DNA of 64,000 nucleotides, taken from Spirochaetaceae bacterium UBA5556 (GTDB lineage: Bacteria; Spirochaetota; Spirochaetia; Treponematales; Rectinemataceae). Of the stretch, positions 48,147 to 55,736 are shown piece by piece (positions within the stretch are counted from its first letter, which is position 1; the number at the start of each line of letters is the position of its first letter). A model generated the notes under the pieces. It saw nothing but the letters and a program-made list of their open reading frames with translations. It was not told the DNA's origin and did not search any database. Location: positions 245,486 to 309,485 of the forward strand of contig DIMW01000015.1 of assembly GCA_002425765.1 (NCBI GenBank). Reading direction: 5' to 3'. The position numbers and the translations under genes were made by a program.

Positions 48147-49121
48147 ATGAAGAGAGTGGACTTTTTCGATCGGCTTGTGACCTTTTCGGAAGGCGTGCTC
48201 ACCCGGAGAAAGCAGAAATCGCTTCGGGCGAAGATGAAACAGCAGAAGCGCAATCCTGTTCTCGATTGGGTATATGCCATTCTGTGGGCGGCCTGTGTTG
48301 TGCTCGTGATAAATCAATATATTTTCCAGAATTATCGCATACCTTCCGGGTCTATGGAAAAAACACTTCTCGTCGGGGATATGATTTTTGTCGACAAACT
48401 TTCCTATGGCCCCGAACTCCTGCCCGGAGTATTAAAAACTCCAGGGCTCTCCAAACCGCATCGCGGCAATGTCATCGTCTTTGAGAATCCGACATATCTC
48501 TCGCGCGGACCTGTCTATAATGTTTTTCAGCAGTTCCTGTACATGGTCACGTTTACGCTTGTCGATATCGACAGGGAACCCTCGGGAGAACCCCGGGTTC
48601 ATTACCTCATCAAGCGTGCGATTGGTGTGGGTGGAGATACGCTCCGCGTCCGCGACGGAGAGGTTTTCATAAAACCGAGAGGTTCGTCCGACTTTTTCGA
48701 TGAGCGAACCCTGATGACATCTATAGCTCTTCCGGTGAAGACGCAGCGTCTGGTGACGTCGAGCGAGTATCCGGAAATCGACAAGGTCGGTATAGCCTCT
48801 GCGTATTCCGAACTCAATCTTCCTTTACCTGCCAGTCTGGGTACGCTTTCGGTGCAGAATGCGAACAAGGATGCCTTTCAGTATGATATGAGCCGTGTCA
48901 CTACGCTGAGAGACGCGAATCCCTCGGACGTACGCAACTCCCAGTTGGCACAGCGCTATGCAAATGGATGGTTTATTGCCGATTCGCGCATCTTCCCGAT
49001 GGGCGACAATAGGGATAATTCACGCGATGCCCGCTACTTTGGCCCCGTCGCCGAAAAGAAAGTGTTGGGCCACGCGCTGCTCATCTATTTTCCGTTTAGC
49101 CGCATGGGTGGCATCCGGTAA
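48147..49121 (+). CDS. lepB: Signal peptidase I
   Basis: 324 residues. It cleaves signal peptides of exported proteins at the outer face of the inner membrane. One membrane helix (40-56) precedes the catalytic domain with nucleophile S69 in RIPSGSMEKTL and general base K156 in HYLIKRAIGVGGD. The C-terminal box MGDNRDNSRDARYFGPV is complete. A cytoplasmic basic N-terminus of about 38 residues is longer than usual, and the domain carries a large insert between boxes (about 190-260). A second, inactive-looking copy follows 12 bases downstream. Confidence 0.95.
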   Translation: MKRVDFFDRLVTFSEGVLTRRKQKSLRAKMKQQKRNPVLDWVYAILWAACVVLVINQYIFQNYRIPSGSMEKTLLVGDMIFVDKLSYGPELLPGVLKTPGLSKPHRGNVIVFENPTYLSRGPVYNVFQQFLYMVTFTLVDIDREPSGEPRVHYLIKRAIGVGGDTLRVRDGEVFIKPRGSSDFFDERTLMTSIALPVKTQRLVTSSEYPEIDKVGIASAYSELNLPLPASLGTLSVQNANKDAFQYDMSRVTTLRDANPSDVRNSQLAQRYANGWFIADSRIFPMGDNRDNSRDARYFGPVAEKKVLGHALLIYFPFSRMGGIR

Positions 49122-49133
49122 GAGAAAGAGCGC

Positions 49134-49715
49134 ATGTTCAGCCGACGCCCTGTCCGATACGCAGAAAAGGTAGAACGGAAGAAAAGGCGCAACAAGACGT
49201 TATTTCGTATAGGAATATCTTTAATTCTATGCGTCTTTATAAGGATTTTCTTGCTGCAGTCGTGGCAGGTGCGCGATGATCTCATGAGACCCGAACTGAG
49301 GAAAGCCGACATTGTCTTAGTGACGCCCTACATCCTGTTTGGAGACAGGTCTCCGATTAGCCTTGCGGGTCTGGTTCAGGAGAATGCGGTTGTGCTCGTA
49401 AGCGACGGCGCGGAGAATATTGTTCCTTACATGAGAAAGGTCGAGGATGCGGTAGTAAGATTTATCACTCTGCAGCGCTTCTCCCTCATCGGCCAGGAGT
49501 TTGGGAAAGATTTCAATACGCCTTCAGTGATGCGGGTCCGCAATATGGTGCAAAAGAAGGGCGGGCCCCATGTCGAAACTTATTATACGGTGGCCACAGA
49601 TGTACAGCGGGAAGCGGATCGAACATCGGGCGTGCAAGAAGTGTCGGCCGCACGCATAAAAGGCAGGGTGGTTTTTAGAATCTGGCCTCTCGCAAGGATA
49701 GGGCTCATTCGATGA
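49134..49715 (+). CDS. Signal-peptidase-I-like protein without catalytic residues
   Basis: 193 residues. The layout matches the upstream signal peptidase: a basic N-terminus, one membrane helix (22-41), then SWQVRDDLMRPELRKADIVLV aligned with YRIPSGSMEKTLLVGDMIFV. The serine nucleophile position is L50, and no lysine stands where the general base should be (FITLQRFSLIG); the MGDNRDNSxDSR box is missing. It is therefore a likely pseudopeptidase that could bind or regulate the active enzyme or act in another process. It is 12 bases after lepB and overlaps hemW by 4 bases. Confidence 0.65.
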   Translation: MFSRRPVRYAEKVERKKRRNKTLFRIGISLILCVFIRIFLLQSWQVRDDLMRPELRKADIVLVTPYILFGDRSPISLAGLVQENAVVLVSDGAENIVPYMRKVEDAVVRFITLQRFSLIGQEFGKDFNTPSVMRVRNMVQKKGGPHVETYYTVATDVQREADRTSGVQEVSAARIKGRVVFRIWPLARIGLIR

Positions 49716-50956
49716 ATTCAGAGGTTCCGCGGCGTCATCCCGCGCTTCCGAAAACAGGGATATTTCCGATTAGTTCACTGTATGTGCACATTCCCTTGTG
49801 TGCGGGGCGCTGTTCGTACTGTGACTTTTTTTCATTATCAGCCGAGGATGATCCACAGCTCTTTCTGCGGGGCTATGAGATTTCCTATGTAGATGCAGTG
49901 CTCGAGCAGACACGGCGCTGGTCGGAAGAATTTAACGCAGGTCCCTTTTCAACGATCTATATCGGTGGGGGCACTCCCTCGGTGCTCTCCGTAGAGGTTT
50001 TGGAAAGGCTTTTGAGGGAGCTTGCTCCCTATGCCGCGAGCGGATGTGAGTGGACCATCGAGGCAAACCCCGAAAGCGTGCATAGACCTCTACTCGACAT
50101 GCTGGCAAGAACTAAGGTTACGCGCATTTCCTTGGGCGTCCAGACTTTATCCCGCGAAGAGTGGCCGGTGATCCGGAGAATCGGTTCTGTTGAAGATTCA
50201 AAACGCGCTATTGCTCTTATCCGCGAATATCCCTTTGAACTGTCCGTCGATATGTTGGCAGGCATCCCGAGGCCTCGGAGGCGCACGGATACCGGCAAAG
50301 ATATGCTTCTTGATTCGCTCGAATATCTGGCAGAGAGGGTAGGACACATCTCATTGTACGATTTGACATTAGAGGAAGATACCCCGCTGCAGCACCAGGT
50401 GGCCCGCGGCGAACTTTTGCCCCAGAGTGCCGATGAGATGGCAGAGGTGAGGGACGCGGCGAATGCCCTGCTTGCTGGCTATGGGTTGCAGCGCTACGAA
50501 GTCTCAAATTATGCGCGGCCAGGACATGAGTGTAGGCACAATGTAGCGTATTGGAACATGGAGCCCTATCTTGGTGTGGGGAGTGGAGCTGTAAGCACTG
50601 TCCAGTATGCCGATTCAGAGCGAAAGAGGATGCTCGGGGGCATGGTCAGGATTACCGGAGGAAAAGATCTTACCGGATATACCGCGGAGAGCACAAAAAT
50701 CCCGCCTGAAGTCGAATATATCGACCGAAAAACCGCGCTCTTCGAATTTCTCATGATGGGCTTCAGAACAGCGTGCGGTGTGGACACAGAGAGGATCTCT
50801 TCGTTGTTTGGTGTCGATGTGACCCAGAGTATTCCTTCCGCGCTTGCGCGATGGGAGTCCGAAATTGTTCGCAGGGATCACCATATTGCCCTGCAGGCGC
50901 GCAGTTTTGATATCTTGAACCGTTTTTTGGTCGAATGTCTTGAAGAGTTGGAATAA
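49712..50956 (+). CDS. hemW: HemW/HemN-family radical SAM protein
   Basis: 414 residues. Seen: LYVHIPLCAGRCSYCDFF with the radical SAM cysteines C30, C34 and C37, IYIGGGTPSVL, EANPES, RISLGVQTLSREEW and SVDMLAGIPRP. The lack of the extra HemN N-terminal part and the short form favour HemW, a heme chaperone, over coproporphyrinogen dehydrogenase HemN. The C-terminal HemN domain (DRKTALFEFLMMGFRTACGV) is present. It overlaps the pseudopeptidase gene by 4 bases. Confidence 0.9.
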   Translation: MNSEVPRRHPALPKTGIFPISSLYVHIPLCAGRCSYCDFFSLSAEDDPQLFLRGYEISYVDAVLEQTRRWSEEFNAGPFSTIYIGGGTPSVLSVEVLERLLRELAPYAASGCEWTIEANPESVHRPLLDMLARTKVTRISLGVQTLSREEWPVIRRIGSVEDSKRAIALIREYPFELSVDMLAGIPRPRRRTDTGKDMLLDSLEYLAERVGHISLYDLTLEEDTPLQHQVARGELLPQSADEMAEVRDAANALLAGYGLQRYEVSNYARPGHECRHNVAYWNMEPYLGVGSGAVSTVQYADSERKRMLGGMVRITGGKDLTGYTAESTKIPPEVEYIDRKTALFEFLMMGFRTACGVDTERISSLFGVDVTQSIPSALARWESEIVRRDHHIALQARSFDILNRFLVECLEELE

Positions 50957-50968
50957 AGGGGGGTTTTG

Positions 50969-52240
50969 ATGACACTTTTTCAGTATGCGGTCGTCGCCTC
51001 AATTCTGCACGATGAAAGGCAGAAAAGGGCGCTGCTTGGCCGGTTTGAGAGTACACTGGCAAAGGCCGGCGGAGAACCGCAGACCCTCGGGTCGGATACT
51101 CTGCGCCCGAGAGACGATACGCTTCCGCTTTTCATCTTTGTGCTCACAGGGGGGACGGAGGCGGAGGCCATGGAGCTCATTGTGCAGGAGAAGATGCTGC
51201 AGCGGGAAGAGCCTGTCGTTCTGTTGGCGCACCCCTCGCAGAATTCACTGCCGGCCGCCTTCGAGATTCTCGCAAAATTGAGGCAGGATGGCGGGAAGGG
51301 CACGATCCTGCAGGCAGATACCATGGGTATTTTTGACGAAAAGACGCTGGGAGACACCGTCGCGGTTTCCCAGAGCATGAGGGCGCTGCGTGCGAGCCGT
51401 ATCGGTGTCGTGGGCAGGCCCTCGGATTGGCTCATCGCTTCTCATCATGACCCAAAAATTGTGAGAGGCGCGTGGGGGCCGGAACTCAGGGACATTCCAT
51501 TTGAAGAGCTGTCGGATATCATCAAAGAGGTTCGCGCCAAGCCCCAAGAGGATATCAACCTCCCTGGGCTGAGGGAGAAGGCCGAGTTCTACACCGAGGC
51601 GGACGAAGCCGATATGCGTAAGTCGATGGAAATTTTGTGTGGGCTACAAACCCTGGTTGTCCGGTACGAGTTGACGGCACTCACGTTGCGGTGTTTCGAT
51701 CTGGTGTTGCAGGATCGCAGCACGGGGTGTCTGGCGCTCTCAGCGCTCGCGGATGAGGGTATCGATGCGGGATGTGAGGGCGATATCCCTTCGATTATCG
51801 GGTTGCACTGGATGCGGACGCTCACCGGGCAGACGGGATGGATGGCCAATCCGTCGAGGATCACGATACAACAGGAAGATGGCGGGGCGGAGGCGCTCAT
51901 CGCGCACTGCACCGCGCCCTGTTCGATTCTATCCCGCTATGGTCTGCGCAGTCATTTTGAGTCCGGCCTCGGTGTGGCGATCGCGGGGATTATCCCTGCT
52001 GGCGATGTGACGCTTGTAAGGATAGGCGGAAAAAATCTCGAGAGAGTATGGTTTTCGCCTGCTCGGGTGATTGCGAGCCCCCGCCAGGAGGGCCTGTGCA
52101 GAACACAGGCTGTGCTGAGGATGCCTTTGGAGAGAGCCCAAGAACTGCTCACAGACCCGCTCGGCAATCATCTCGTGATGGTCCGGGGCGACTGGACAGG
52201 GCGGATTTCCGCGTATCTGCGGTTGTGGAAGCCTATATAG
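50969..52240 (+). CDS. L-fucose isomerase-like protein
   Basis: 423 residues from the ATG at 50969 (AAGGGGGG upstream). The C-terminal half follows the fucose/arabinose isomerase-like family: GLQTLVVRYELTALTLRCFD, CLALSALADEGIDAGCEGDI, MRTLTGQTGWMANPSRI, and an AHCTAP stretch resembling the AHCGxP motif. The N-terminal half (FVLTGGTEAEAMELI, RASRIGVVGRPSDWLIAS) forms two Rossmann-like subdomains. In true L-fucose isomerase the metal ligands are E, D and H; which of the visible E/D/H residues serve here is not certain. It is the last gene of the lepB cluster, and no sugar-transport gene is nearby. Confidence 0.75.
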   Translation: MTLFQYAVVASILHDERQKRALLGRFESTLAKAGGEPQTLGSDTLRPRDDTLPLFIFVLTGGTEAEAMELIVQEKMLQREEPVVLLAHPSQNSLPAAFEILAKLRQDGGKGTILQADTMGIFDEKTLGDTVAVSQSMRALRASRIGVVGRPSDWLIASHHDPKIVRGAWGPELRDIPFEELSDIIKEVRAKPQEDINLPGLREKAEFYTEADEADMRKSMEILCGLQTLVVRYELTALTLRCFDLVLQDRSTGCLALSALADEGIDAGCEGDIPSIIGLHWMRTLTGQTGWMANPSRITIQQEDGGAEALIAHCTAPCSILSRYGLRSHFESGLGVAIAGIIPAGDVTLVRIGGKNLERVWFSPARVIASPRQEGLCRTQAVLRMPLERAQELLTDPLGNHLVMVRGDWTGRISAYLRLWKPI

Positions 52241-52278
52241 TGTTCGACGCGGTGGCGCTACTCTATAATCACACGAAA

Positions 52279-52887
52279 TTACACGAAGAAGTCGTAATTC
52301 GATCGGATGTGCTCGGCAAAGCCCTCTTGATAAGAAATGTTCGCGTTTTTTTCTGTGGCGACTGTGCTGGGAGGACCATGTCCAGGGAATATAACCGTGT
52401 TGTCCGGCAGAGAAAAAAGCTTTTGTTGTATGCGCGCGGCGAGCGCGTTTGTATTGAATGCGCTGCTTGTTTTCCCAATCAGCCCCGCGTGGAGTACATC
52501 GCCGGTAAAGAGGAAAAGCCCTCCGAGCAAGTACACGATTGAATCTTGGGAATGCCCCGGGACCGCGATTGCCTTGATTTCGTAACCGGCCTCCATGAAG
52601 ACGTCACCATCTCTCACTTTTCTGCTTTGAAATCCTAACAGCTTGGCGTTGGACGCATAGATGGTGGGACTGTAAATTTTCATGATCGTGGAAAGCCCAT
52701 TGATATGATGCGTGTGGTTGTGAGTGATGAGTATGCCTCTGACCTCGAAATGGTGTTGTTCGATCTTTTCGATCATCGTAGGCGTGAGTTCGGCAGGGTC
52801 CACCACCAGAGCCTTCCCCGAATCTTCGTTGCCAATGATGTAGCTGTTTGAAAAGCCGAAAATGGAATAGTGCTGGTAGATTTTCAT
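52279..52887 (-). CDS. Metallo-beta-lactamase-fold hydrolase
   Basis: 202 residues, glyoxalase-II-like. Seen: ALVVDPAE, the metal motif ITHNHTHHINGL, VPGHSQDSIVYLL, LFTGDVLHAG and IFPGHGPPS. The HxHxDH motif reads H56-N-H58-T-H60-H61, i.e. the aspartate is replaced by histidine, which may change metal binding at the second site. Glyoxalase-II relatives hydrolyse thioesters; the substrate here is not known. The ATG overlaps the stop of the pentapeptide-repeat gene (ATGA), so the two are coupled. Convergent with the isomerase gene, 38 bases apart. Confidence 0.8.
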   Translation of the reverse strand: MKIYQHYSIFGFSNSYIIGNEDSGKALVVDPAELTPTMIEKIEQHHFEVRGILITHNHTHHINGLSTIMKIYSPTIYASNAKLLGFQSRKVRDGDVFMEAGYEIKAIAVPGHSQDSIVYLLGGLFLFTGDVLHAGLIGKTSSAFNTNALAARIQQKLFSLPDNTVIFPGHGPPSTVATEKNANISYQEGFAEHIRSNYDFFV

Positions 52888-53492
52888 AGATATAGATGCT
52901 CCAGATCTCGGACCGCCTCGGCAATATTGGACCCCGAAAACGTGACATTTGTTTCTTTTGAGGGGATGTAAAATGCGCGCTTGAAATCACAGTTGTCGAA
53001 GTTCACCGTGTTGAGATCGCACAATAAAAACCTTGAATTGTACAGATTTGAGCCTGAGAATGTACAATCCATGAATCGCGACCCATTGAAATTGGTCTGA
53101 ATCAGCTCGGAATTCTCGAAGCTGCAATCCATGAAAGAGCCTGTCCCAAAAGAACAAAAATCGATATCGGAGCCGGAAAAATCGCATGCAACAAAGCTTG
53201 AGCGGTCAAGAAAGCAGAGATGAAAAGAGGTTCCCGTGAACATAGACCGCTTAATCTTTGTGCTTCTGAAAGAACAGCCCACAAAGCGGTATCGCGAAAA
53301 ATCCAAGCCAATGAGAGAAGCGTCATCGAAGACCCGGTTGAGAATAATATTTTCGCGCTGCAGTTCCTGCACTGCTCTTTGCACCCTTTCGGGATACTCT
53401 TCGAGGTGGTGGTAGCAGAGACCTTCGAGGGAGAATGCCGGCCTCTCGCAGCCTTCCACATCACATGGCGTGATCTTGAACATATATGGCAT
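52884..53492 (-). CDS. Pentapeptide-repeat protein with N-terminal Cys/His motif
   Basis: 202 residues. The N-terminus CDVEGCERPAFSLEGLCYHH (residues 9-28) looks like a small zinc-binding knuckle. From about residue 55 the A(D/N)LxF-type pentapeptide pattern runs almost to the end (LIGLDFSRYRFVGCSFRSTK, SMFTGTSF, SFVACDFSGSDIDFCSFGTG, and so on), forming a right-handed quadrilateral beta-helix. Some such proteins mimic DNA and bind gyrase, but most have no known role. It is co-translated with the metallo-beta-lactamase-fold gene. Confidence 0.82.
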   Translation of the reverse strand: MPYMFKITPCDVEGCERPAFSLEGLCYHHLEEYPERVQRAVQELQRENIILNRVFDDASLIGLDFSRYRFVGCSFRSTKIKRSMFTGTSFHLCFLDRSSFVACDFSGSDIDFCSFGTGSFMDCSFENSELIQTNFNGSRFMDCTFSGSNLYNSRFLLCDLNTVNFDNCDFKRAFYIPSKETNVTFSGSNIAEAVRDLEHLYL

Positions 53493-53586
53493 AGCCTACA
53501 TGATCGCATCCCTTGGCTCAAGATGGCCGGCATAGAAAATTCTCAAATAGAGGCGGCGTTATTCGCTCTGGTGCAAAGCTTCATGC

Positions 53587-53615
53587 TTGCCAGCCTTCAA
53601 CGAAATGTGTAGTAT
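53587..53615 (+). promoter_or_regulatory. Predicted promoter of the small Cys-rich gene, leaderless type
   Basis: TTGCCA (53587-53592, 4/6), 17-base spacer, TAGTAT (53610-53615, 5/6), then 7 bases to the ATG at 53623. No Shine-Dalgarno sequence is present. This is one of the best-spaced examples of the leaderless pattern, and it would also drive murI, rsgA and mutS2. Confidence 0.55.
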
Positions 53616-53622
53616 TTTCCAT

Positions 53623-53913
53623 ATGTGCTATTCATGTGGTGTGCCTTTCCCCTACGACTATAAACCCGGTTTCAACGATGTCTGCGACAGATGCGGCAAA
53701 GACCTTCATGTCTGCCTTATGTGCCGCTTCTACGCGCCGGGCGCACATTTGGATTGTTCCGAAGACATTGAGGAGCACGTGGTCGATAAGGGAAAACGGA
53801 ATCACTGTGATTTTTTTATGCTCGCGGAAAAGTATATAGATAAAAGTACGTCGCCGGGGGCCATTTCAGGTTCCGATGCAAAGAAAAAATTCAATGCGCT
53901 GTTCGGGGAATGA
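53623..53913 (+). CDS. Small Cys-rich, probably zinc-binding protein
   Basis: 96 residues from the ATG at 53623; ATGs at 53605 and 53587 are in frame but lie inside or upstream of the promoter. Cysteines are paired in CYSCGV (2-7), CDRCGKDLHVCLMC (about 21-34), DCSED and HCDFF, consistent with two zinc knuckles. The C-terminal 20 residues are basic and Ser/Gly-rich. No membrane segment. I do not know the family; it looks like a conserved spirochaete protein. Its stop codon abuts the murI start, so it is the first gene of that operon. Confidence 0.65.
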   Translation: MCYSCGVPFPYDYKPGFNDVCDRCGKDLHVCLMCRFYAPGAHLDCSEDIEEHVVDKGKRNHCDFFMLAEKYIDKSTSPGAISGSDAKKKFNALFGE

Positions 53914-54732
53914 ATGTCAACAGAAAAGACCAATGCGCGTCTATGCGTCTTTGATTCGGGCATAGGGGGCCTGCCTTTTCTAAGGGCCATTCAGGAAGAA
54001 TTTTCTTTTCTGGAGATAAATTATGTGGCCGATGATGCGGGCTTCCCTTATGGGACCAAGTCTCCCGAGGCGATTTACGATATTCTGTTTGAGCGCATCA
54101 GAAGGATTCGTGCGCGCCTCGACCCTGACATCCTTGTTCTTTCATGCCTGACTGCCGTGCAGATCGGACTAAAGGATCTTCAGGACGCGCATAGATCGAT
54201 GCATATCATCGGCGCCGTTCCTCCTATAGCGGCTGCGGCGAGAGAATCCCAATCCCGCCGGATAGCGCTGTTTACCACCGCCCGTACCGCGGAGGACGCG
54301 TTCCTCGACAATATGATCGCGCGGGATGCCCCCGACATTGAGGTCATCCGCATACCGGCTCAGGATTTAGTCGAATACGTGGAACAGCACCTTCCCTTTG
54401 CCACGCCGACCTCTGCCCAGGCTTCGGTTGAGCCCTATATCAGATATGTACGCGATGAGGGCACAGATAGAATTGTCCTGGCGAGCAGTCATTTTGTGTT
54501 GTTGGAAGAGGCGATTGATGGGCTACTCGCCGAACAGAGCATCACCAATGTCCGCTGTCTCGATTCCAGGAAAAAGGTACTATCGGAGCTCCACCATCTC
54601 GTTCACGGAGAGTGTGCCATGTTCGCTGAAAAACAGAATCCAGGATTCTTCCTCACCGGAGACCGACAACCCGCGCCTTCCTATATCACATGGGCCAACC
54701 GGTTCAATCTTTCGGTGCCTCAGCTTTTATGA
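53914..54732 (+). CDS. murI: Glutamate racemase-like protein
   Basis: 272 residues. Glutamate racemase makes D-glutamate for peptidoglycan with two cysteines as acid/base pair. Seen: VFDSGIGGLPFL, ADDAGFPYGTKSPE, and LVLSCLTAVQ with the first cysteine, C78 (usual ACNTAT). The second motif, usually GCTHYP, reads ASSHFVLL: the second cysteine is S191, with the histidine kept at H193. Either Ser takes its role or the enzyme has changed. It begins directly after the stop of the Cys-rich gene and ends near the rsgA start. Confidence 0.85.
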   Translation: MSTEKTNARLCVFDSGIGGLPFLRAIQEEFSFLEINYVADDAGFPYGTKSPEAIYDILFERIRRIRARLDPDILVLSCLTAVQIGLKDLQDAHRSMHIIGAVPPIAAAARESQSRRIALFTTARTAEDAFLDNMIARDAPDIEVIRIPAQDLVEYVEQHLPFATPTSAQASVEPYIRYVRDEGTDRIVLASSHFVLLEEAIDGLLAEQSITNVRCLDSRKKVLSELHHLVHGECAMFAEKQNPGFFLTGDRQPAPSYITWANRFNLSVPQLL

Positions 54733-54755
54733 ACGGGGGACGAGGGACTATTGTC

Positions 54756-55736
54756 ATGCGAGGGCTTGTGCTTTCATTCAGCAATCAACGCGCCAGGGTC
54801 CAGTGTGAAGATGATCATATCCGTTCCTGTACGATAAAAGGCAAAAGGATTCGGGCACTAGACGGGTGGTACAATGCGCTCGCTGCGGGAGACCACGTGG
54901 CCGTGCTGCCGATATCGGGCGCAGAAGGCCTCATAGAATCGCTTCTGCCGCGGAAGAACGTATTCGGCCGGTACAATGAGAAGGGAAGCGCGGATCAGGC
55001 CTTTGCGGCGAACATCGATATGGTGGTGTGCGTGACAAGCACGAAGACTCCGCCTTTCAGACCCCGCTTTGTCGATCGAGTGAGCGTGTTGGCGGAGCAG
55101 TGCGGAGCACCCTTTTGCATCGTGTGCAATAAAGTGGATCTGGGCCTCGACGAGCCTATCGAAGAACGTCTGTCGGTGTTTGAAAATCTAGGTTTTCGCG
55201 TGCTCAGGAGCAGTGTCGCCTGGAGCCTCGGGGTCGATGATTTGCGAAAGGCCTTGCTCGGAAAGATTGCCGTATTCGTAGGACAATCGGGCGCGGGCAA
55301 ATCGAGCCTCATAAATTGTCTTATTCCCGGAGCCACACAGCGCATTGGAGAGGTGTCCGAAAAATACGACAGAGGAAGGCACACGACAACGCTCGCCACA
55401 ATGCTCTTTTCCCCCTCCGAGGATTTGCGGATTATTGATACGCCGGGGCTTCGCATGCTCGCGATTCGAAATATTGGCCTGGACGATCTGAGCGCGTATT
55501 TCCCGGAGATGGTTCCCCTTATGGGGCTCTGTGCTTTTGGCGCTTCGTGCACGCACACCCATGAATCGGGCTGCGCTGTCCGAGAGGCCGTGCGCGAAAA
55601 GCGGATTTACCACGACCGTTACGAGAGCTATCTCCGAATACGCGCCGAGCTGGAAGAGTCCAGGCAGTGGAAGAAAACGGAGACGAGGAAACCACAGAAG
55701 ACCGTGAAGTATCGTTTCGAGGATGAAGAATGGTAA
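54756..55736 (+). CDS. rsgA: Ribosome small-subunit GTPase RsgA
   Basis: 326 residues from the ATG at 54756 (GAGGGA upstream); an ATG at 54729 overlapping the murI stop is possible. It checks late 30S assembly. An N-terminal OB domain is followed by a circularly permuted GTPase: G4 CIVCNKVDL comes first, then G1 FVGQSGAGKSSLIN, switch region GRHTTT and G3 IIDTPG. A C-terminal zinc knuckle has C and H ligands in LCAFGASCTHTHESGCAV. The permuted order and zinc site are diagnostic. The stop overlaps mutS2 by 7 bases. Confidence 0.94.
   Translation: MRGLVLSFSNQRARVQCEDDHIRSCTIKGKRIRALDGWYNALAAGDHVAVLPISGAEGLIESLLPRKNVFGRYNEKGSADQAFAANIDMVVCVTSTKTPPFRPRFVDRVSVLAEQCGAPFCIVCNKVDLGLDEPIEERLSVFENLGFRVLRSSVAWSLGVDDLRKALLGKIAVFVGQSGAGKSSLINCLIPGATQRIGEVSEKYDRGRHTTTLATMLFSPSEDLRIIDTPGLRMLAIRNIGLDDLSAYFPEMVPLMGLCAFGASCTHTHESGCAVREAVREKRIYHDRYESYLRIRAELEESRQWKKTETRKPQKTVKYRFEDEEW

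Noticed and set aside
53914..54732. murI as a pseudogene because of the missing cysteine
   Set aside because: The frame is full length with other motifs conserved and tight operon spacing, so decay is unlikely.
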